Below, piece by piece: positions 6,239 through 11,896 of a stretch of DNA of 11,896 nt (position 1 is the first letter of the stretch; each line of letters begins with the position of its first letter). Below the pieces are notes generated by a model. That model saw nothing but the letters and a program-made list of their open reading frames with translations. It was not told the DNA's origin and made no database searches. This stretch comes from E44-bin46 sp964354655 (GTDB lineage Bacteria > Chloroflexota > Dehalococcoidia > Dehalococcoidales > E44-bin46). Where the stretch lies: assembly GCA_964354655.1 (NCBI GenBank), contig CAYHAL010000036.1, forward strand, positions 1-11,896, given 5' to 3'. Made by a program: the position numbers and the translations under genes.

Positions 6239-6793
6239 ATGCGAGTCATTGCCGGTAAAGCAAAAGGCCACCACCTCAAAGCACCAAAGGGGACTACTAC
6301 TCGTCCAGCGACAGATTTAGTGCGAGGCGCGATTTTCTCCATTCTAGAAACTACTACCAGCAACTGGACACAAGTGCTTGATTTATTCGCCGGCAGCGGA
6401 GCCTTAGGTATTGAGGCTTTAAGCCGTGGCGCAGACTGGGTTGACTTTGTTGAGCATAACCCACGATGTTGTGATATAATTAGGCAAAACCTAGAAAAGA
6501 CAAAGCTATCAGCACAAGCTCATGTTTATTGCTGTAGCGTGGCTAAAGCACTTTCCTTTCTTGATAAGGAGTATGGCATAATACTAATGGATCCGCCCTA
6601 TTCCAACCCTTCTATCGGCAACCTAGTGGCACAACTGGCAACCTCTAAATTGGTTGGGACAAACACAATCGTGGTGGTAACCCATTCCCCCCACTCCCAC
6701 CTAGACCCAACCTATGCCCCACTAAATCTCATTAAAGAGCGCCGCCACGGGGATAGTTGCATTGCACTATACCAAAAGGAGAGCAAGCCTTGA
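6239..6793 (+). CDS. rsmD: RsmD, 16S rRNA (guanine966-N2)-methyltransferase
   Basis: It methylates G966 of 16S rRNA using S-adenosylmethionine (EC 2.1.1.171). The 184 residues match the family. The start, MRVIAGKAKGHHLKAP, is the family N-terminus, followed by TRPATDLVRGAIFSIL (21-36). The SAM-binding motif I is DLFAGSGALGIEALSRGA (48-65), and the catalytic motif IV is DPPY (118-121), the amino-methylase signature. The ribosome binding site is weak (AAAAGAGA adjoining the ATG), and the leader is very short. The stop overlaps the coaD start as TTGA, so the two genes form an operon. Confidence 0.95.
   Translation: MRVIAGKAKGHHLKAPKGTTTRPATDLVRGAIFSILETTTSNWTQVLDLFAGSGALGIEALSRGADWVDFVEHNPRCCDIIRQNLEKTKLSAQAHVYCCSVAKALSFLDKEYGIILMDPPYSNPSIGNLVAQLATSKLVGTNTIVVVTHSPHSHLDPTYAPLNLIKERRHGDSCIALYQKESKP
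6776..6781 (+). promoter_or_regulatory. ribosome binding site fixing the TTG start of coaD
   Basis: AAGGAG lies within the end of rsmD and is 8 bases from TTG 6790. An ATG in the same frame at 6757 would put 11 extra residues before the conserved TIAIYPGSFDP start and would bury this site inside the gene. The TTG is therefore preferred. Confidence 0.75.
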
Positions 6794-7275
6794 CCATTGC
6801 TATCTACCCAGGCAGCTTCGACCCAATAACTAACGGGCACCTTGATATTATTCAGAGAGTAACTAGGCTCTTTGAAAGGTTAATTATCGGGGTCTATGAT
6901 ACCCCAGACAAGCACCTTCTCTTCACCACCGAAGAGAGGGCAGAAATGGTAAAAAAAGCCACCGCCAGTCTGCCTAATGTTGAGGTAAGGGTTTTTTCTG
7001 GGCTGACTGTTGACTTTGCTAAAAGGGTAAAGGCACAAGCTATAGTGCGCGGACTAAGAATGAGTGCCGACTTTGAGCGGGAATTCGATTTGGCAATGAT
7101 GAATAAAAAGTTGGCACCTGAGATAGAGCTGGTTTGTCTAATGTCAAACCTGAAATATCAATTCCTTAGTTCTAGCCTGCTCAAGGAAGCAGCCAGCCTG
7201 GGTGGCAAAGTTGACGACCTCGTACCTAAACACGTGGCTGAAGCTCTAAAAAGGAAGCTTCATGACAAAATGTAG
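6790..7275 (+). CDS. coaD: CoaD, phosphopantetheine adenylyltransferase
   Basis: It makes dephospho-CoA from ATP and 4'-phosphopantetheine, the fourth step of CoA synthesis (EC 2.7.7.3). From TTG 6790 the protein has 161 residues, the normal length (159-165). The start is MTIAIYPGSFDPITNGHLDII, with the nucleotidyltransferase TxGH motif. Further family signatures are VRGLRMSADFEREFDLAMMNKKLAPEIE and, near the end, FLSSSLLKE, which corresponds to the usual ISSSxVRE. An ATG at 6757 would add an unconserved extension, so it is rejected. The TTGA overlap with rsmD implies coupled translation. Confidence 0.95.
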   Translation: MTIAIYPGSFDPITNGHLDIIQRVTRLFERLIIGVYDTPDKHLLFTTEERAEMVKKATASLPNVEVRVFSGLTVDFAKRVKAQAIVRGLRMSADFEREFDLAMMNKKLAPEIELVCLMSNLKYQFLSSSLLKEAASLGGKVDDLVPKHVAEALKRKLHDKM

Positions 7276-7340
7276 ACGTCATTCACAAAGCATTACACCA
7301 AAACAAACCAATTCCTTAGGCACAAAGATAGGAGGGATAT

Positions 7341-7616
7341 ATGGCATACAAGATTACGGATGAATGTATTAGCTGCGGAGCATGTGAACCTGAATGCCCA
7401 AACGAGGCAATTAGTGAGGGGGAGACAATCTACGTAATTGACCCAAATAAGTGCACCGAGTGTGTTGGTAGCCATGAATCATCCCAATGCGCTGAAGTCT
7501 GCCCCATAGACAACTGCTGCATACCTGACCCAGACCATAAAGAAAGCAAAAAGGAATTGCTTGACAAGTGGCGTGGGTTACACCCGGATGAGGAGCCTGC
7601 CCCGGGAACCTATTAG
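7341..7616 (+). CDS. 2[4Fe-4S] ferredoxin, Alvin type
   Basis: This is a small soluble electron carrier of 91 aa. The first cluster motif is C9/C12/C15/C19-P. The second is C38/C41/C50/C54-P, with eight residues between the second and third Cys; this insertion and the C-terminal extension define the Allochromatium-type (Alvin) ferredoxins, which have unusually low-potential clusters. Two further Cys (59, 60) follow. An excellent GGAGGG at 7331-7336 precedes the ATG. It lies 65 bases after coaD with no clear promoter of its own, so it is probably cotranscribed. It could be a partner of RnfB, which is inference from function and closeness only. Confidence 0.93.
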   Translation: MAYKITDECISCGACEPECPNEAISEGETIYVIDPNKCTECVGSHESSQCAEVCPIDNCCIPDPDHKESKKELLDKWRGLHPDEEPAPGTY

Positions 7617-7630
7617 GTTTAATATTTTTT
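7607..7630 (+). terminator. weak intrinsic terminator after the ferredoxin gene
   Basis: AACC (7607-7610) and GGTT (7616-7619) form a short stem around TATTA, overlapping the stop codon, and six T follow at 7625-7630. The stem is weak for a terminator, but the T-run and the position at the convergent junction with the - strand permease gene favour it. Confidence 0.35.
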
Positions 7631-7631
7631 G

Positions 7632-8885
7632 TCATCCATAGTGGAGGGCATCAATGGGATTTAGTCTGGCTGCCCTCAGTGCTGGGTATATCCCGGAGAC
7701 AAGACCAATAAAAACCGAGACCGATACAGCCAGAATTATAATATCCGGCGATACCACCGATGGAATCGCTTCCCCGCCAATATTTATGCGAGAAACAAGG
7801 CGTGATGCAACCAAGCCACCAGCTATGCCTATGCCACCGCCGACCAAGCTCAACATCGCCGCCTCGAGCAGGAACTGGGTTAAAATGTCCCTTCGCTTAG
7901 CCCCCACTGCTTTACGAATGCCTATCTCCCGGGTGCGCTCGGTTACCGAAACCAGCATAATATTCATAATACCTATGCCACCAACCAGTAGGGAAATACC
8001 GGCAATCGCTCCCAGAACTATAGTAAATACACCGATTATTCCTTGTAACTGAGCCACTATCTGCTCCTGGCTGATAACGGCAAAGTCATTCTCTTCACCA
8101 GCAGCTAAACGGTGGCGCTGCCTTAAAACATCCTCAATCTCGTACATGGTGCCATCTATCGCCTCGGCACTAGATACCTGAACTACAATTGCCTGGACAG
8201 CATCTTCACCCCCAGCCGTGCGCTGGGTAAACAGCTTGGTCTGAAATGTGGTTATGGGTACCAACAGTAGCTCATCCTGGCTAACCCCCATAAACGCTCC
8301 GCCCTTAGCCTCCAGAACCCCGATAACGGTAAACTGACGCCCCTTTATCTTAACCTTCTGCCCCAAAGGGTCATCCGAACCAAACAAGTCCGTAGCTACT
8401 TTATCCCCAAGCACCACCACCGTGTCTCTATGGGACACATTCCTCTCGGAAATAAATTGACCTGAGGCTAGAGAATAGTTTAATGCCTCCGCATATCCTG
8501 GATTAGTGCCAGTTACTGATGTAGTTATACTTTCGCCATCAGCTATTACTTCAGTATAGTTCCCGCTCATTGGAACTACGGCTACTGCCGAAGGAACATA
8601 AGCCGGATTAGCCAGAGCCTCGGCATCATCCAAACTAAGAGTAGGAGCCCCCCCACCTAACGCGGCTAATCCCATCTCACCCGGCGAATGAGGGATAACA
8701 TAGATAGCGTTAGTCCCCAACTGTTCAAAGGCAGAGGTAACCCTGGCTTGGGTGCCTCTTCCCACTGACATAAGCCCAATGACCGCGGTCACTCCGATTA
8801 TTATGCCCAGCATGGTTAATGCCGAACGCAGTTTATTAGCCAACAGCGATTTTAGAGCCGTAACCAGAGCGTCGATAAGCTTCAC
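7632..8885 (-). CDS. MacB/YknZ-type ABC transporter permease
   Basis: This is the membrane subunit of an ABC exporter of the MacB/FtsX family (417 aa). It has one N-terminal helix (about 20-42), a large extracytoplasmic MacB periplasmic core domain (about 43-280) and three C-terminal helices (about 281-306, 335-360, 380-402). Family hallmarks are NKLRSALTMLGIIIGV (17-32), LLVGGIGIMNIMLVSVTERTREIGIRKAVGA (299-329) and the end, YPALRAARLNPIDAL (400-414). The ATPase is a separate protein, as in Bacillus YknXYZ and unlike fused E. coli MacB. The GTG start lies in a GTGA overlap with the ATPase gene, with GGAGGG 11 bases upstream (8897-8902). The substrate cannot be read from the sequence; peptides, antibiotics and lipids are exported by relatives. 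Confidence 0.92.
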   Translation of the reverse strand: MKLIDALVTALKSLLANKLRSALTMLGIIIGVTAVIGLMSVGRGTQARVTSAFEQLGTNAIYVIPHSPGEMGLAALGGGAPTLSLDDAEALANPAYVPSAVAVVPMSGNYTEVIADGESITTSVTGTNPGYAEALNYSLASGQFISERNVSHRDTVVVLGDKVATDLFGSDDPLGQKVKIKGRQFTVIGVLEAKGGAFMGVSQDELLLVPITTFQTKLFTQRTAGGEDAVQAIVVQVSSAEAIDGTMYEIEDVLRQRHRLAAGEENDFAVISQEQIVAQLQGIIGVFTIVLGAIAGISLLVGGIGIMNIMLVSVTERTREIGIRKAVGAKRRDILTQFLLEAAMLSLVGGGIGIAGGLVASRLVSRINIGGEAIPSVVSPDIIILAVSVSVFIGLVSGIYPALRAARLNPIDALHYG

Positions 8886-9541
8886 TGGCTGATAATCCCT
8901 CCGTCATGAAGACGAATAATGCGCTGGGTTTGAGTAGCTATGTCTGCCTCGTGGGTAACCATGACTACAGTTATGCCGTCTTGATTGAGCTGCCGAAAGA
9001 TAGACACAATCTCGGCAGTAGCTTTACTATCAAGATTGCCAGTAGGCTCATCAGCTAGGATGAGGGCTGGATTATTGACCAGTGCCCGGGCGATAGCTAC
9101 CCGCTGTTGCTCACCACCAGATAGCTCGGTGGGTTTATGCTTCGCCCTCGCCCCCAGCCCCACCCTCTCCAGTGCCTCCATAGCCCGCTTGTGGCGGTTA
9201 CCACCACCGCCATAGATAAGGGGAAGCTCTACATTTGACAAGGCGGTGGTACGAGATAAAAGGTGATACTCCTGAAAGACGAAACCAAACCTTTTATTTC
9301 TCATTCCAGCCAGCTGGTTATCACCAAGCTGGCTGACATCAGCCCCCTCAAAGAGGTATCTACCTGAAGTAGGTCTATCCAGACAGCCGATTATATTTAG
9401 CAGGGTCGATTTGCCTGAGCCTGAGGCACCAACAATAGCCACCATCTCCCCCTTGGCAATGGAGACAGTTACCCCCCTCAGGGCATGGACTTCCACCTTC
9501 CCCATTCGGTAAACCTTGGTAATATTTTCTAGCTCAATCAT
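8882..9541 (-). CDS. MacB/LolD-type ABC transporter ATPase
   Basis: This is the nucleotide-binding subunit of the exporter, 219 aa from the ATG at 9541 and so of family length. Motifs: Walker A GASGSGKST (38-46), Q-loop Q90, signature LSGGEQQ (140-146), Walker B ILADEP (161-166), and switch H197. The start MIELENITKVYRMGKVEVHALRGV is typical of LolD/MacB ATPases. Its ATG is the last determined triplet before the assembly gap, so the ribosome binding site is hidden. The frame appears to continue through the gap into the adaptor gene, but this is an artefact of a 100-N spacer. Its stop overlaps the permease GTG. Confidence 0.94.
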   Translation of the reverse strand: MIELENITKVYRMGKVEVHALRGVTVSIAKGEMVAIVGASGSGKSTLLNIIGCLDRPTSGRYLFEGADVSQLGDNQLAGMRNKRFGFVFQEYHLLSRTTALSNVELPLIYGGGGNRHKRAMEALERVGLGARAKHKPTELSGGEQQRVAIARALVNNPALILADEPTGNLDSKATAEIVSIFRQLNQDGITVVMVTHEADIATQTQRIIRLHDGGIISQ

Positions 9542-9641
9542 NNNNNNNNNNNNNNNNNNNNNNNNNNNNNNNNNNNNNNNNNNNNNNNNNNNNNNNNNNN
9601 NNNNNNNNNNNNNNNNNNNNNNNNNNNNNNNNNNNNNNNNN
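9542..9641. other. assembly gap of 100 N
   Basis: There are exactly 100 undetermined bases, the conventional length for a scaffold gap of unknown size. It hides the C-terminus of the adaptor gene, the junction, and the ribosome binding site of the ATPase gene. The true distance may be shorter or longer. Confidence 0.99.
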
Positions 9642-10750
9642 TCATCAAGCCCCTGTACAATCTCGGTTTGAAGACCATCGCTTATACCTACAACCACAGA
9701 CCTCGGCTCCGTCTGTTCACCAACCATAACCCAGACTACAGGATTGCCCTGGCTATCCTGCTTAATCGCCCGGTCGGGCACCAGCAAGACATTACTTCGC
9801 TCATCGATTATAATATCAGCCGTAGCACTCATACCAACCCTAATTCCAGAGCCTTCGGGAACATCAAAGCCAATTTTAACATTATATTCCGTCACGCCAG
9901 CCTCCACCGTCGGCAGAGGAGAAATATAGGTAACCTTTCCCTCAAGCTCAAGTTCGGGCAAGGCATCGATACTAATAACGACTCGTTGATTCAACTTTAC
10001 CTCTGGTATATCTATCTCATCTACCTTTACCTCTAACTCCAAACTGTTAGGGTCAATTAAGCTGACAATTTTTACTTGTGACATACTGGAAGTTGGGATA
10101 ATATCACCCTCCTCAACATTTACACTGGTCACGACTCCATTAAATGGGGCGTTGATAGTTTCTGTCTCTAGTTGACTTTGTGCCTCTACCACAGCCTGCT
10201 TAGCCACATCTACCGCTAATTCAGCAGCTTCAATCTGCGACTCGGCAGCCTTAACTTGCGATTCAGCAGCACTAACCTGCAATCTGGCTATCCTCCGCTG
10301 CTCATAAGTGGCCTGGTATCTTTCTAATTGCCCTAAATTATAGTTAGCCTCTTCCAGGGCTGCCTCGGCTTGCGCTCGGCCGGCTTCTGCCTGGTCTGAG
10401 CTCACCTCTGCCTGGGCTAAACTCAACGCTGCCTGGGCTAAAGCCAGTTCCAGAGCCTCGGTATCTACAGGGACTAGCACAGCTAACAACTGACCTTCAC
10501 TGACCTCATCGCCCTCCTCAACCCATATCTTGGCCACCTTACCACTGCCATCAAAGGCTAATCGTGCTTCATTAGCCACCCCTATACTACCACTGCCGTT
10601 AACGCTAATGGTTAAATCGCCCCGCACCACCTCAACCAGCTGCGGAGCAACCTCTTGTTTAACAGCTTGACCCCCAAATGGCATACAAGCCACGGCACCG
10701 GTTAAAGCCAGACACAAAAGTAAAACGACTACAATTTTCCAGCGCTTCAC
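9642..10750 (-). CDS. MacA/HlyD-type adaptor subunit, C-terminus lost in gap
   Basis: This is the extracytoplasmic adaptor of the exporter; 369 residues are visible and perhaps a few tens are lost in the gap. A signal (6-21) ends AVA-C22, a possible lipobox. Domains: the first half of a lipoyl (biotinyl-like) domain (about 58-93), a long coiled coil rich in Ala, Gln and Glu (about 96-195) with an AAESQ repeat (161-177), the second lipoyl half with INAPFNGVVTSVNVEEGD (199-216), then beta-barrel and membrane-proximal regions (about 235-369). The GTG start at 10750 follows abrB by 4 bases, and GGGAG within the end of abrB serves as ribosome binding site. No TolC-like outer channel gene is in the window, fitting a YknX-like role or a channel encoded elsewhere. 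Confidence 0.9.
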
Positions 10751-10754
10751 CTAA

Positions 10755-11039
10755 TCAACTCCCTTCCCTTTCTTGGCTACTTTCGGCGACCTTATAATCC
10801 TTCAGTAGCTTCTCAAAGTAGGCTAGCCGTTCACTCATCACACTTAACATCTGCTCAACAGCACCAGCTTTAACTAATACCAATCCCTGGTCACGGAAGA
10901 ATTTGAAAACCAGAAATGTATCTCCAGTATTTATGCCTAGCTCCTTGCGGGCATTAGCCGGTATAACAACCTGCCCTTTGAGACCAACTGTCGCTGAACC
11001 GAAGCATTTAAATTCGCGCTCGATATCTTTGCCATCCAT
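10755..11039 (-). CDS. AbrB/SpoVT-type DNA-binding regulator
   Basis: A 94-residue protein. Residues about 12-50 form a swapped-hairpin AbrB domain with ATVGLKGQVVIPANARKELGINTGDTFLVF (16-45). The C-terminal half (about 58-85) is predicted helical (VEQMLSVMSERLAYFEKLLKDY) and may promote oligomer formation. Such proteins bind AT-rich DNA as dimers or tetramers. It is the first gene of the exporter operon, so it likely controls its own promoter. The alternative role, an antitoxin, is less likely because no toxin gene is adjacent. An in-frame TGA two codons upstream fixes the ATG start. GGGAG lies 11 bases upstream. Confidence 0.88.
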   Translation of the reverse strand: MDGKDIEREFKCFGSATVGLKGQVVIPANARKELGINTGDTFLVFKFFRDQGLVLVKAGAVEQMLSVMSERLAYFEKLLKDYKVAESSQEREGS

Positions 11040-11059
11040 GACTCACTTCACTCCCTATT

Positions 11060-11104
11060 AAGTAATAAATATCTGATTTGTATGAATTATATTACTTGTA
11101 TGAA
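11060..11104. repeat. direct and inverted repeats around the abrB promoter
   Basis: Two identical TTGTATGAA copies (11078-11086 and 11096-11104) are 18 bases apart; one overlaps the -10 edge and start site, the other lies in the -35/-10 spacer. In addition AAGTAAT (11060-11066) and ATTACTT (11091-11097) form an inverted pair around the start site. These AT-rich repeats are good candidates for the binding sites of the AbrB-type protein encoded just downstream. Confidence 0.5.
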
Positions 11105-11114
11105 AAATTGTCAA
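11086..11114 (-). promoter_or_regulatory. consensus sigma-70-type promoter of the abrB-exporter operon
   Basis: Read on the - strand: TTGACA (11114-11109), a 17-base spacer and TATAAT (11091-11086). Both hexamers match the consensus perfectly. The start is expected near 11079, giving a leader of about 40 nt before the abrB ATG. A promoter this strong usually needs a repressor, in keeping with the overlapping repeats. Confidence 0.85.
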
Positions 11115-11124
11115 GACTAAATGC

Positions 11125-11161
11125 GGACTATTTGCCGGAGGGTAATCGGAGAGAGTAGTCC
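11125..11161 (-). other. imperfect stem-loop after proC
   Basis: GGACTA and TAGTCC (11125-11130, 11156-11161) pair over 6 bp, with an inner CCG/CGG pairing. It overlaps the last base of the proC stop codon. No T-run follows in the - direction, so it is at best a weak or factor-dependent terminator. Confidence 0.2.
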
Positions 11162-11896
11162 TACTTCACTAACCTTTTGGCTTTATTGTAGGCAGCTTCA
11201 ACTGCCTGCTTAACTAGCTCGGTGAACTTCCCCTTTTCCAACTGGAGCAGAGCCTCAGCTGTGGTGCCGCCGGGGGAGGTGACCATTCTTCGTAGCTCTG
11301 AAGGCTCTTTGCCTGACTTCTGAAGCAAGTGCCCCGAACCCAGTAATGTCCCTAGTACCAACTCCTGCGCCATATCACGGGGCAGACCAATATGCTTGGC
11401 AGCATCAACCAGGGCTTCGACAAAAAGGAAAACATAAGCCGGACCGCTACCACTTATTGCCGTCGCCATATCAATATACTTCTCATCATCAACATAAATC
11501 TCTTTACCCATAGCGCCAAGAATAGAGCCTGCCCATCCCTTCTGCTGCTGGGTAACCTCACCGGTAGCCGTCCAAACGCTCATGCCCTCACCAATCTGGG
11601 CTGGGGTATTAGGCATTGCCCGAACTACACAACTATGGTTTAGTCCACGGCACAAAGTATCAATCCTTGCCCCGGCAACTATAGACAATACCAATTGAGC
11701 CGACTTAAGCTGACCATTAAGCTCAGCCATTACCTCAGCTAGGTTCTGAGGCTTAATCGCCAGAACCACCACATCACCCTTATTTACCGCCTGACGATTA
11801 TCACCCATCACCGCTACCCCATATTTCTGCTCAAGATACTGGCGGCGAGCCTGACTAATATCGCTAACCGAGATAGACCGGGGCAGGCTTAACCTC
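11161..11896 (-). CDS. proC: ProC, pyrroline-5-carboxylate reductase (5' end beyond window)
   Basis: It reduces pyrroline-5-carboxylate to proline with NAD(P)H (EC 1.5.1.2), the last step of proline synthesis. The frame is open to the window edge: upstream of GTG 11811 it continues as ISVSDISQARRQYLEQKYGV, which is the normal family sequence, so the gene does not start at 11811. About 244 residues are visible of a usual 270; the N-terminal GxGxMG nucleotide-binding loop is outside. Seen: VVVLAIKPQ in the Rossmann domain, VVRAMPNTPAQIGEG, the AISGSGPAYVFLFVEALVDA stretch of the dimer domain, and the signature MVTSPGGTTAEAL near the end. It is followed by the separate abrB promoter, so it is a different transcription unit. 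Confidence 0.95.
   Translation of the reverse strand, partial: RLSLPRSISVSDISQARRQYLEQKYGVAVMGDNRQAVNKGDVVVLAIKPQNLAEVMAELNGQLKSAQLVLSIVAGARIDTLCRGLNHSCVVRAMPNTPAQIGEGMSVWTATGEVTQQQKGWAGSILGAMGKEIYVDDEKYIDMATAISGSGPAYVFLFVEALVDAAKHIGLPRDMAQELVLGTLLGSGHLLQKSGKEPSELRRMVTSPGGTTAEALLQLEKGKFTELVKQAVEAAYNKAKRLVK

Noticed and set aside
7654..8052. 132-codon open frame on the + strand inside the permease gene
   Set aside because: It is the antisense shadow of a clear MacB-type permease and its translation resembles no protein family.

Overview
The window reads as a piece of an anaerobic bacterial chromosome, interrupted by one 100-base assembly gap (9542-9641). Best guess for the source is a Chloroflexota/Dehalococcoidia-like or other sediment anaerobe. 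The reasons are a clostridial-type Rnf complex, an Alvin-type 2[4Fe-4S] ferredoxin next to rsmD-coaD, a MacAB/YknXYZ-type exporter without a TolC gene, and many GTG/TTG starts. The phylum is an inference and no marker here settles it.

Left half (68-6116, + strand): a complete, tightly packed apbE-rnfC-rnfD-rnfG-rnfE-rnfA-rnfB operon. Rnf is a membrane ion pump that couples electron transfer between reduced ferredoxin and NAD+ to Na+ or H+ translocation. ApbE, predicted to be a lipoprotein outside the membrane, would attach FMN covalently to RnfG and RnfD. The leader holds a candidate extended -10 promoter, a 12-bp palindrome over the likely start site, and a 14-bp hairpin followed by a T-rich run before apbE. 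This could be a repressor site plus an attenuator, or the hairpin could be the terminator of an upstream gene. A 15-codon mini-ORF links rnfA to rnfB.

Middle (6171-7630, + strand): rsmD (16S rRNA m2G966 methyltransferase), coaD (phosphopantetheine adenylyltransferase, overlapping rsmD by 4 bases and starting at TTG) and a small ferredoxin that could exchange electrons with Rnf. A perfect 15-bp inverted repeat lies exactly where the -35 region of the rsmD promoter should be.

Right half (7632-11114, - strand): a four-gene unit read right to left: an AbrB-type regulator, a MacA/HlyD-type adaptor (C-terminus lost in the gap), a MacB/LolD-type ABC ATPase and a MacB/FtsX-type permease. It starts at a fully consensus sigma-70-type promoter (TTGACA-17-TATAAT) embedded in direct and inverted repeats that look like operators. 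The reading frame running across the gap joins adaptor and ATPase only by chance; they are two genes. At the right edge, proC (pyrroline-5-carboxylate reductase) is also on the - strand and runs off the window, lacking its N-terminus.

I found no transposons, CRISPR arrays, tRNA or rRNA genes. The proteins belong to known families. The less explained material is regulatory: the rnf leader, the rnfA-rnfB mini-ORF, the rsmD inverted repeat and the abrB operator-promoter.
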